In this document: positions 5,663 through 12,116 of the stretch, piece after piece
Layout of the letters: each line of letters begins with the position of its first letter
How positions within the stretch are numbered: position 1 is the first letter of the stretch
NCBI GenBank assembly: GCA_019314155.1
Contig: JAFCZV010000121.1
Span: forward strand, 1-12,116
Reading direction: 5' to 3'
Length of the DNA: 12,116 bases
Origin: Deltaproteobacteria bacterium
Lineage (GTDB): Bacteria > Desulfobacterota > Desulfobacteria > Desulfobacterales > UBA11574
The notes under the pieces: model-generated
Seen by the model: only the letters and a program-made list of their open reading frames with translations
What the model was told of the DNA's origin: nothing
Databases searched by the model: none
Position numbers and translations under genes: made by a program

Positions 5663-7189
5663 ATGAAAAAATTATTCGTACTCTGTTTATCAATCTGCAT
5701 TCTATTTTCTTTGGGTGCAATAGCAGGAGCCAAAACTCTGAAAGTGGGTTTGGATGCGGGTCCCGTATCACAGGACCCCCAGGTACAGTTGTCAGGCGGA
5801 ATGCTCCAGTATTCACACTGGGTATTTGATCCCCTCGTGCGCTATGCCCAGGTAAAGTGGGAGCGTCTGGATGATTTGACAATGCGATTTTATTTACGAA
5901 AGGGAGTCAAATTCCACAGCGGCAACCCTTTTACGGCCAAAGATGTGAAATTTACTTTTGATCGCTTTTTTAAGAGCCCGGATTTTAAAGGACTTTTTGA
6001 GCCTTTTGAAGGCTGCCATATCGTCGATGATTATACGATTGATATCAAAACCAAGAAACCTTACGCTCTCCTTATAAACATGGCCACCTATATCTTTTCC
6101 CTGGACAGCAAATTCTACTCCGGCAAGGATGAAGACGGCCAGCCCAAAGACGCTGTCGTAAAAATCGGACCTTCCTTTGCGCTCAAAAATGAATCCGGTA
6201 CAGGTCCCTATAAGGTCACTGAATGGGAACAGGGTGCAAAGTATGTTCTTGATAGATTCGCCGATTACTGGGACAAGAATTCCCCCGGAAATGTGGATAA
6301 GATTATCCTGACCCCAATCAAGGAAGATGTCACACGTGTGGCGGCGTTGCTCTCCGGGGATGTGGATTTTATTTCTCCGGTGCCGCCGCAGGATTTTCAG
6401 AGAATTCGCAAGGACTCCAATGTCAAGCTGGTTACCTTTTCCGGTGGCCGGATTATCACCGTTCAGTTAAACCAAAAACGGCGCCCAGAGTTCAAGGATG
6501 TACGCGTACGGCAAGCCATTGTACACGCCATCAATAATAAAGGCATTGTCAAAAAGATCATGAAAGGCACTGCGACCACAGCCGGTCAACAGGGGCCCAA
6601 AGGTTATATGGGGTACGATCCGGCACTGGTTCCCCGCTATGATCTAAAAAAGGCCAAGGCCCTGATGAAAGAAGCCGGGCTGGCAAACGGGTTCGAGTGT
6701 ACCATGATCGCCCCGAACAACCGCTATGTAAACGACGAAAAGATTGCCGAAGCCGTGGTCTCCATGCTGTCCAAAATTAAAATCAAGGTGAATCTTAAAA
6801 CCATGCCCAAGGCCCAGTACTGGGATGAGTTTGATGCCCAGGCTGCCGATATACAATTGATCGGCTGGCACTCGGATACGGAAGATTCCGGTAATTTCAG
6901 TGAATTTTTAACAATGTGTCCGAACAAGGAAACCGGTTATGGACAGTTTAATAGCGGAAATTATTGCAATCCCAAGATCGATGAATTGACCATGGCGGCC
7001 CAGACTGAGACCGATCTAAAAAAACGTACGCAGATATTACAGGAAATTGAAAAGATCCTATATGATGACGCGGCGTTTGTGCCGTTCCACTGGCAGAACC
7101 ATTCCTATGCTGGTAAAAATAAGGTGGGCATCAAACCTATCGTGAACACCATGAACTTTCCGTATTTAGGTGATCTGGTATACAAGTAG
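5663..7189 (+). CDS. Periplasmic solute-binding protein, family 5 (DppA/OppA/NikA type)
   Basis: This 508-residue protein captures the solute for the importer encoded downstream. A Sec signal peptide is clear: MKK, a hydrophobic core to about residue 20, and a likely cut after AGA at 23. No lipobox Cys is at the cut, so it is a soluble periplasmic protein as in Gram-negative bacteria. Family 5 features include MRFYLRKGVKFHSG (about 74-87), FTAKDVKFTFDR, ESGTGPYKV, FKDVRVRQAIVHAIN and a C-terminal FVPFHWQNH segment. Length is normal for peptide or nickel binding relatives. AAGGGGG ends 5 nt before the ATG. It is first in a five-gene operon but is separated from the permeases by a hairpin-rich 345-nt spacer, which would allow higher expression of the binding protein. 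Ligand specificity cannot be read from the sequence. Confidence 0.93.
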   Translation: MKKLFVLCLSICILFSLGAIAGAKTLKVGLDAGPVSQDPQVQLSGGMLQYSHWVFDPLVRYAQVKWERLDDLTMRFYLRKGVKFHSGNPFTAKDVKFTFDRFFKSPDFKGLFEPFEGCHIVDDYTIDIKTKKPYALLINMATYIFSLDSKFYSGKDEDGQPKDAVVKIGPSFALKNESGTGPYKVTEWEQGAKYVLDRFADYWDKNSPGNVDKIILTPIKEDVTRVAALLSGDVDFISPVPPQDFQRIRKDSNVKLVTFSGGRIITVQLNQKRRPEFKDVRVRQAIVHAINNKGIVKKIMKGTATTAGQQGPKGYMGYDPALVPRYDLKKAKALMKEAGLANGFECTMIAPNNRYVNDEKIAEAVVSMLSKIKIKVNLKTMPKAQYWDEFDAQAADIQLIGWHSDTEDSGNFSEFLTMCPNKETGYGQFNSGNYCNPKIDELTMAAQTETDLKKRTQILQEIEKILYDDAAFVPFHWQNHSYAGKNKVGIKPIVNTMNFPYLGDLVYK

Positions 7190-7306
7190 CAAAAATGCCA
7201 GTTATCAGTGGTTCTTTGGCCGTTGGAAAGATGCAATCTTTGGAAATGCCTCTTAGGGTTTTTTGGCGCGAAGGACCACGAACCACGAACGGTGAATAAA
7301 ACATAA

Positions 7307-7354
7307 GGGGCAGGCGGACGTTACCGAAGTTAACGTGCCTGCCCCAAAATTTTT
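7307..7354 (+). terminator. Terminator- or attenuator-like stem-loop after the binding-protein gene
   Basis: GGGGCAGGC (7307-7315) pairs perfectly with GCCTGCCCC (7337-7345). Inside, ACGTTA (7318-7323) pairs with TAACGT (7331-7336), with GG bulged at 7316-7317 and a 7-nt loop. AAAATTTTT follows at 7346-7354. Partial termination here would explain more binding protein than permease. The A-run before the T-run makes it only an approximate intrinsic terminator; it could work on both strands. Confidence 0.55.
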
Positions 7355-7376
7355 CAACCTGTGCGATTAGGTTGAA
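7353..7376 (+). other. Second hairpin of the operon spacer
   Basis: TTCAACCT (7353-7360) pairs perfectly with AGGTTGAA (7369-7376) over an 8-nt loop. Its left arm uses the last two bases of the T-run of the preceding stem-loop, so the two structures abut and may compete slightly. Confidence 0.5.
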
Positions 7377-7469
7377 GACCATGCATATGTGGGCAAGGCA
7401 TATTCACCACAGAGAGATGCCGAGGGCGGAGAGATTGATTTTCTCCGAGATCTCTGCGTCTTAAGCGAA

Positions 7470-7487
7470 GCCCCGTCATAACGGGGC
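7470..7487 (+). repeat. Compact palindromic hairpin, REP-like
   Basis: GCCCCGT (7470-7476) and ACGGGGC (7481-7487) form a perfect 7-bp stem with the loop CATA. It ends 47 nt before the permease ATG. It could be a dispersed intergenic palindrome; a genome copy count is needed to tell. Confidence 0.5.
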
Positions 7488-7534
7488 AAGCTGGGCGGTG
7501 AAATGAAGTAATTGAAGGTAAAAAAAGGCCTGTC

Positions 7535-8509
7535 ATGTTCGCGTTTATCGCAAGACGTATAATTCAAGCCATTTTTGTGATGCTGATAATCAGCCTGGTG
7601 GGGTTTTCGATACAGCACCACATTGGTGATCCGATTAGAGACCTGGTTGGTGAGAGGGTTACGCCGGCTGAACGCGAGGAAATACGGGATCAATTGGGCC
7701 TAAATGATCCCTTCTATACCCAGTATTTTCGTTTTGTGAAAAAAGCATGTCAAGGTGATCTGGGGCTGTCCTTCTTTTACAAGAAGCCGGCCCTGGAAGT
7801 CATTGCATCCAAGGCCCCGGCAACCATTGAACTGGTCATTGTCACCACCATTATCCTTATCCTCATATCCATTCCGGGGGGCATCTATGCTGCCATTTAT
7901 CCCAAAAGCTGGTTTTCCCGCATTGTAATGGCGGCCAGCACCGTTGGTGTCGCTATACCGGTATTCCTTACGGCCATCATGTTGATCTATCTTTTCAGTG
8001 TGGAATTGAACTGGCTGCCATCCTATGGGCGGGGAGAAACAGTTAACGTGTGGGGATGGGAAAGCGGGTTTTTCACCTGGGATGGATTAAAGCACCTGGT
8101 TTTACCCAGCGTATCCCTCTCATCGATCATGTTGCCGCTTTTTATCCGTCTGGTTCGCGCTGAAATGATGGAAGTCCTGGAAACCGAGTATATTAAGTTT
8201 GCCTGGGCCAAAGGACTCCACCGCAAGCGAGTCTGGTTTGTGCATGCCTTTAAAAATACCCTGCTTCCGGTAATCACCGTATTTGGCGTTCAGATGGGAA
8301 TTCTGTTTGCCTTTACAATTTTGACGGAAACTGTTTTTCAATGGCAGGGAATGGGATTTATGTTTCTGGAGGCCGTGGAACGCTCGGATACATCCCTTTT
8401 GGTCGCTTACCTGGTGGTGGTGGGAGTGATTTTCGTCGTCGTCAATACCGTTGTTGATATTGTCTACGGGTTCGTCAATCCTATGGTACGAATTGCAGGA
8501 ATAAAATGA
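7535..8509 (+). CDS. ABC importer permease, DppB/OppB/NikB type
   Basis: This is a 324-residue inner-membrane subunit forming half of the translocation pore. It starts with the family-typical FIARRIIQAIFVM membrane segment (about 10-28). Further membrane helices lie near 99-121, 131-155, 187-207, 245-265 and 288-311. The N-terminal periplasmic segment contains RDQLGLNDPFYTQY and GDLGLSF, both hallmarks of the DppB branch. The cytoplasmic coupling (EAA) loop is at about 219-241 (EYIKFAWAKGLHRKRV, then FKNTLLP) and would contact an ATPase. The ribosome binding site is weak (AAAAAAAGG about 6 nt upstream), which fits lower expression than the binding protein. The stop overlaps the next gene by ATGA, so translation is probably coupled. 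Confidence 0.93.
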   Translation: MFAFIARRIIQAIFVMLIISLVGFSIQHHIGDPIRDLVGERVTPAEREEIRDQLGLNDPFYTQYFRFVKKACQGDLGLSFFYKKPALEVIASKAPATIELVIVTTIILILISIPGGIYAAIYPKSWFSRIVMAASTVGVAIPVFLTAIMLIYLFSVELNWLPSYGRGETVNVWGWESGFFTWDGLKHLVLPSVSLSSIMLPLFIRLVRAEMMEVLETEYIKFAWAKGLHRKRVWFVHAFKNTLLPVITVFGVQMGILFAFTILTETVFQWQGMGFMFLEAVERSDTSLLVAYLVVVGVIFVVVNTVVDIVYGFVNPMVRIAGIK

Positions 8510-9423
8510 AAACCTGGAATCGATTCAAAAATTCCTATCTACTGTACAGTTTCAAACGCGATCCCATAGCTATTTTAAGTTTTTCGGTCCTCTCAATTCT
8601 GGTTGTCATCAGTATTCTGGCACCGGTTGTGGCACCCTTTAATGCCTATGATCCCTCAACGTTTGATATCATGGATTCTGAAACCCCGCCCGTGTGGATG
8701 GAGGGTGGAGACGAGCTTTTCATTTTTGGGACCGACATCCAGGGCAGGGATCTTTTAAGCGCCATGATTTACGGCTTGAGGGTATCCCTCCTCATCGGAT
8801 GCGGTGCGGTTTTGCTCCAGGCATTCATGGGAATCCTGGTAGGCCTGTTTTCCGGTTATCTTGGGGGAAAACTTGATTCATTTTTAATGCGAATCACCGA
8901 TATTCAATTTTCCATTCCCTACCTGATCGTTGCGATTTTTTCCAGCGCAATATTCAAACTGGCTTTTGGTGTCGGCCGCTATGCAGATCTTGCTGTGCCG
9001 CTATTGATAGTTGTTATTGGGGTATCTAACTGGCCGATTTATGCAAGGACAGTTCGTGCTTCGGTTCTGGGGGAAAAGAACAAGGAGTATGTGGAGGCGG
9101 CCAGGGTGATCGGCATCAGTCGCTGGCAGATCATGTTTCGCCACGTATTGCCCAATACCCTCACGCCCGTTCTTGTTATTTCCACCATTCAGGTGGCAGA
9201 AGCCGTGATGAGTGAGGCTGCCCTTTCGTTTTTAGGCTTAGGCATGCCCATTACCAAACCTTCTCTTGGATCTCTCATTCGCTCCGGTTTTGAATATATC
9301 TTCAGCGGATCATGGTGGATTACCTTCTTCCCCGGAGTTCTCCTGGTCATTTTTATACTAGTTATACTCCTTCTGGGTGATTGGTTGAGGGACGTGCTGA
9401 ATCCTAAGCTTTATAAGGGATAA
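8506..9423 (+). CDS. ABC importer permease, DppC/OppC/NikC type
   Basis: This 305-residue inner-membrane partner of the preceding permease starts within its stop codon (ATGA at 8506-8509). The DppC-branch marks are a first membrane helix after YSFKRDPIA (about 21-43), the segment FGTDIQGRDLLSAMIYGLRVSL (74-95), five further helices, and the coupling loop EYVEAARVIGISRWQIMFRHVLPN split over 194-217. The EAALSFLGLG motif (237-246) and the C-terminal GDWLRDVLNP are also typical. Length is normal. GCAGGA within the upstream gene lies about 6 nt before the ATG. Confidence 0.93.
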   Translation: MKTWNRFKNSYLLYSFKRDPIAILSFSVLSILVVISILAPVVAPFNAYDPSTFDIMDSETPPVWMEGGDELFIFGTDIQGRDLLSAMIYGLRVSLLIGCGAVLLQAFMGILVGLFSGYLGGKLDSFLMRITDIQFSIPYLIVAIFSSAIFKLAFGVGRYADLAVPLLIVVIGVSNWPIYARTVRASVLGEKNKEYVEAARVIGISRWQIMFRHVLPNTLTPVLVISTIQVAEAVMSEAALSFLGLGMPITKPSLGSLIRSGFEYIFSGSWWITFFPGVLLVIFILVILLLGDWLRDVLNPKLYKG

Positions 9424-9443
9424 ACTGTTGATCAGAGTCTAAT

Positions 9444-10430
9444 ATGAATCATTTACTGGAAGTTAAAGATCTGGAAGTTAAATTTGCATTAAGATTCGGT
9501 GAGTTGACGGCCATCGACGGTGTCAGTTTTTCTCTTGATAAAAGAGAAACGCTCGGAATAGTTGGGGAGAGCGGTGCCGGAAAATCAGTAACCGGTTTTG
9601 CGATAATAAACCTTTTAAGCAAGCCCGGATATATCTCCGCAGGAAAGATATTATTCGAAGGACAAGAGTTAAATCGATTACCCGAAGAGGAGATGCGAAA
9701 ATTTCGCGGGAACCGTATCAGTATGATTTTCCAGGACCCCATGATGACACTGAATCCGGTTCTTACCATAAGTACCCAGATGGTGGAGACCGTGCTTGCT
9801 CATCGAGACGTGAGCAAAAAGGACGCACTGGACATTGCCCTTGAAAAGTTAAAACAGGTTTACATTCCATCCCCTGAGAAGAGGTTGCTTCAGTACCCCC
9901 ATGAATGTTCAGGGGGGATGCGCCAGCGTATTATCATCGCCATTGCTTTAATGACAGACCCTTCTTTGATCATTGCCGACGAGCCCTCGACCGCATTGGA
10001 TGTGACCATTCAGGCAGGGATCATGGATCTTCTTCTGGAGTTGTGTGAAAACGAAGATATGGCACTGATTCTGATTACCCATGATTTAGCGGTAGTCTCA
10101 CAGGTAACGGAGAAAATTGTCGTCATGTACGCGGGAAAAATCGTGGAGGCCGGTTCCACCGAAGCGGTTATTCATGATCCTAAACATCCTTATACGCAAG
10201 GGCTCATAAAAGCATTGCCCGGCAGCCTTCAGCCTGGATCGCGGTTAAACCAGATACCCGGAATGATGCCGACCTTAACCGACATCCCCCGGGGCTGCGC
10301 TTTTCATCCGCGTTGTACTATCAGTGATACGGTGTGCCAGATGGAAGTGCCGGCGCTTATCAGCGTAAGTGATCATGACAGGATGGTTGCGTGTCATATG
10401 GTGGGAAAAACGATCCGGCAATTTGGGTGA
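9444..10430 (+). CDS. ABC importer ATPase, DppD/OppD type
   Basis: This 328-residue cytoplasmic ATPase powers the importer. Its motifs are Walker A GESGAGKS (41-48), Q-loop Q97 in FQDP, signature CSGGMRQ (155-161, with Cys where Leu or Phe is usual), Walker B LIIADE (175-180) and switch His H213. The C-terminal oligopeptide-transporter domain includes HPYTQGL and four cysteines (C285, C291, C298, C317) in GCAFHPRC and downstream, a pattern that can bind an iron-sulfur cluster in DppD proteins of known structure. The gene begins 20 nt after the permease stop with no strong ribosome binding site. A 15-nt period in the first codons (LEVKD then LEVKF) fits the usual family N-terminus. Confidence 0.94.
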   Translation: MNHLLEVKDLEVKFALRFGELTAIDGVSFSLDKRETLGIVGESGAGKSVTGFAIINLLSKPGYISAGKILFEGQELNRLPEEEMRKFRGNRISMIFQDPMMTLNPVLTISTQMVETVLAHRDVSKKDALDIALEKLKQVYIPSPEKRLLQYPHECSGGMRQRIIIAIALMTDPSLIIADEPSTALDVTIQAGIMDLLLELCENEDMALILITHDLAVVSQVTEKIVVMYAGKIVEAGSTEAVIHDPKHPYTQGLIKALPGSLQPGSRLNQIPGMMPTLTDIPRGCAFHPRCTISDTVCQMEVPALISVSDHDRMVACHMVGKTIRQFG

Positions 10431-10499
10431 AGCAATAAAAAAATCAAAAGTTCTATTTCAACATCCGTAACTTCCCAACAAGTATGGAAAATCACGGTA

Positions 10500-11516
10500 A
10501 TGCAAATTAAAAACGGCCTTTTAACAGTAAAAAACATTGTAAAGCATTTTGATATATCCGGTGGTCTGCTTGATCAGTTTGCAATTGAAAAGGGGCGTAT
10601 CGTTCGCAGGCGGACAACTGTTAAAGCCTTAAATGATGTCAGTTTATCGATCATGCCGCGTGAAAACTTAGGGGTGGTTGGTGAAAGCGGTTGCGGAAAA
10701 TCTACCCTGGCAAGGACAATCCTTGGATTATATCCTCCAAACAGCGGTGAAATACTTTATCAGAACCAAAGAATTGACAACATGACTCCCAAAAAGATCC
10801 TTCCTTATCGGAAAAAAATGCAAATGATTTTTCAGGACCCATATGCATCCCTGAATCCCCGAATGACGGTTAAAAAAACTTTAGAGGAACCGGTTTTTTT
10901 TCATAATAAATCCATTACGTCCCCGGAGGTTAATGACAAGGTGGCCGAGGTAATGCAACAAGTGGGGGTGGACCCCCAATGGACCGGTCGATACCCTCAC
11001 GAGTTTTCGGGCGGACAGAGACAGAGAATCAGTATTGCCCGGGCCTTGATGGTGGATCCCGAGTTCATTGTGGCTGATGAACCTGTTTCGGCGCTGGATG
11101 TCTCCATTCAAGCGCAAATCCTTAATCTGCTCATGGAGGCCCAGGAAAAGCGAGGCCTCACTTACATGTTTATAACCCATGACCTTTCTGTTGTAGAGCA
11201 TATCAGCACCCGGGTCGCGGTCATGTATCTTGGTACAATCTGCGAATTGGCCTCGACAAAAGAGCTATTCGAATCACCGCGCCACCCATACACGCAAGCC
11301 CTGCTGAGCGCCATTCCGAAGCTCGGCCGCCAAAAAACCAAACATATTAAACTGAAAGGTGAGGTTCCTACCCCCATCAACCTTCCATCAGGCTGTGTTT
11401 TCCATGGCCGCTGCCTTTATGCCAATGGCCGTTGTATTAATGAAATTCCTCGCCTGATCCGTCTGGATTCCGGAACTAAGGTGGCTTGCCACGGGGTTGA
11501 AGAACGAAGACTATAG
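10500..11516 (+). CDS. ABC importer ATPase, DppF/OppF type
   Basis: This 338-residue second ATPase would pair with the preceding one. Visible motifs are Walker A GESGCGKS (61-68), Q112 in FQDPYASLNPRMTV, signature FSGGQ (169-173), Walker B FIVADE (189-194), the D-loop SALD and H227 in ITHD. The insert between the first strand and Walker A (GGLLDQFAIEKGRIVRRRTTVKAL) is typical of the DppF branch. The C-terminal domain has RHPYTQALL and four cysteines (C299, C305, C312, C330) in the same arrangement as its partner. It follows that gene after 69 AT-rich nt. The ATG has only a poor upstream site, but the motif alignment supports this start. The TAG stop lies inside a hairpin. Confidence 0.94.
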   Translation: MQIKNGLLTVKNIVKHFDISGGLLDQFAIEKGRIVRRRTTVKALNDVSLSIMPRENLGVVGESGCGKSTLARTILGLYPPNSGEILYQNQRIDNMTPKKILPYRKKMQMIFQDPYASLNPRMTVKKTLEEPVFFHNKSITSPEVNDKVAEVMQQVGVDPQWTGRYPHEFSGGQRQRISIARALMVDPEFIVADEPVSALDVSIQAQILNLLMEAQEKRGLTYMFITHDLSVVEHISTRVAVMYLGTICELASTKELFESPRHPYTQALLSAIPKLGRQKTKHIKLKGEVPTPINLPSGCVFHGRCLYANGRCINEIPRLIRLDSGTKVACHGVEERRL

Positions 11517-11528
11517 ACATCTATAGTC
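11509..11528 (+). terminator. Hairpin at the operon end, weak terminator candidate
   Basis: GACTATAG (11509-11516) pairs perfectly with CTATAGTC (11521-11528) over the loop ACAT, and includes the stop codon of the last ATPase gene. The stem is AT-rich, and the nearest T-run (TTTTT) is about 12 nt further, so termination here would be inefficient or Rho-assisted. The facing gene on the other strand ends at 11570, so it could also mark that end. Confidence 0.35.
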
Positions 11529-11569
11529 GGAAACCATTAGTTTTTGTAGAACGCTTTCGTGTCAACCCT

Positions 11570-12116
11570 TCAGTAGGCGTTAACGCATTCAATATATTCC
11601 TTTTTGTCCATTTTGCCGATGCCGCACCAGTAAGCCGGCCAGTTGACGTCGTCAATGATATCGGCAGCGTCGTGCCCTGAGTAGTAGAACCGCGCATAGG
11701 ACCGTTGGTGAGGAGAATCCATTGCCATTGTTGGAAAAAGGGCGACCAGGGATTCTTCCAGGGGCATTTCCGTGGAATAGGCTTCCGAGAAAACGTAATA
11801 AGTGCTGAAATCGGGTGAGGCAAGGTCCAGGTCGCAGTTGACGGAACGATAATCGAGAGGTTCCCAGTTTTCTCCCCGCAGGGTGATCACTTTCTCCCCG
11901 CAGGGTGATCACCTTGAATGCCGGGTTGTTGCCGTACTGGGGACTTACGCCAGGGGTGATGATGAGCGCTTTGTACGCTTCACCGTCACGGTCAAGGATC
12001 AGCCGGTATTCATCCATATGGGTATGACCGGCGAAAATGGGGCCAATGACATGCGCGTATCGCTCGCATATTTCGAGAAAACGGTCCTGGTACGCTTCTT
12101 TCCAGAAATCGACCGC
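11570..12116 (-). pseudogene. Sphingomyelinase-like metallophosphoesterase, frameshifted, 5' part outside the window
   Basis: On the minus strand the sequence runs in from the window edge as AVDFWKEAYQDRFLEICERY, then GPIFAGHTHMDEYRLI. The GHTH motif is the last metal-binding motif of calcineurin-fold phosphoesterases, and the Asp-Tyr/Phe-Arg context after it is typical of acid-sphingomyelinase-like members. It continues through ALIITPGVSPQYGNNPAFKV and ITLRGE, where an exact 22-bp tandem duplication shifts the frame. In the shifted frame the protein continues NWEPLDYRSV through PLEESLVALF to ECVNAY and a TGA at 11572-11570. Removing one copy joins both halves in frame, so the gene was intact recently. 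As read, translation would continue in the wrong frame for about 80 residues, losing the true C-terminus. The catalytic N-terminus is outside the window. The substrate is unknown; an assembly error at the repeat is the alternative. Confidence 0.8.
11869..11912 (-). repeat. Exact 22-bp tandem duplication that breaks the phosphoesterase gene
   Basis: Copies at 11869-11890 and 11891-11912 are identical. The unit contains CCCCGCAGGGTGATCAC on the plus strand. Because 22 is not a multiple of three, the duplication shifts the minus-strand frame by one, and deleting one copy restores it exactly. Confidence 0.95.

Larger units (their letters stand above)
7190..7534. other. 345-nt hairpin-rich spacer inside the importer operon
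   Basis: There is no gene here. In order the spacer holds a short tandem repeat of ACCACGA (7275-7281 and 7282-7288), a long GC-rich stem-loop followed by AAAATTTTT, a second hairpin overlapping its tail, an imperfect palindrome of the CACAGAGA...TCTCTG type (about 7406-7461, with CGGAGA 7427-7432 pairing TCTCCG 7442-7447), and a compact hairpin at 7470-7487. Such repeat palindromes are common between genes in Desulfobacterota and other Proteobacteria. They may stabilise the upstream mRNA or have been spread as REP-like elements. Confidence 0.6.

Noticed and set aside
9456..9482. A 15-nt-period repeat at the start of the first ATPase gene as a third recent tandem duplication.
   Set aside because: Only 12 of 15 positions repeat exactly at the ends, and the encoded LEVKDLEVKF matches the normal N-terminus of this ATPase family, so chance is enough.
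5663..11516. The ABC importer as the transporter part of an organometal or selenium system with the MerB-like gene.
   Set aside because: It lies more than 3.5 kb away behind unrelated genes and its own promoter, and its sequence shows only general peptide/nickel-type features.
1..12116. tRNA genes, rRNA, CRISPR arrays, transposases or integrases.
   Set aside because: Nothing in either strand resembles these; repeats are limited to the short tandem duplications and hairpins listed.

Overview
The window looks like accessory DNA followed by a transport operon from an anaerobic bacterium. The most likely group is Desulfobacterota (the former Deltaproteobacteria). This is an inference from gene style, hairpin-rich spacers and a probable selenoprotein; no rRNA or other marker gene is present.

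Left part (1-2711). An aldo/keto reductase gene that starts before the window carries an exact in-frame 21-bp tandem duplication. A 324-nt spacer follows. Next is the main find (1187-1951): one reading frame of 254 codons with two in-frame TGA codons. Read as selenocysteine, they fall exactly where the two catalytic cysteines of the organomercurial lyase MerB lie (C96 and C159), and the catalytic Asp (D99) is conserved. Each TGA is followed by a hairpin of the bacterial SECIS type. The second hairpin has a 7-bp perfect stem and a GGTC loop about 20 nt past the TGA, closely matching E. coli fdhF. Routine gene calling would split this gene into two or three fragments. A Cys-rich DUF3795 protein follows, then a remnant of an isoprenylcysteine-methyltransferase-like gene.

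Middle part (2712-5338). A group II PLP-dependent decarboxylase, a small ABM-like (dimeric alpha/beta barrel) protein and a short TrpF-like protein lie on the + strand, separated by gaps of roughly 90-140 nt. They do not form a recognisable pathway.

Right part (5339-11516). A complete dipeptide/oligopeptide/nickel-type ABC importer lies in the order binding protein, two permeases, two ATPases. A good sigma70-type promoter lies upstream. A 345-nt spacer rich in hairpins separates the binding-protein gene from the membrane and ATPase genes, and includes a terminator-like stem-loop. The permease genes overlap by ATGA. The solute cannot be read from the sequence.

Right end (11570-12116, minus strand). 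A sphingomyelinase-like calcineurin-fold metallophosphoesterase gene is broken by an exact 22-bp tandem duplication. Removing one copy restores the frame. The window therefore holds two exact 21-22 bp tandem duplications inside genes, one frame-preserving and one frame-breaking.
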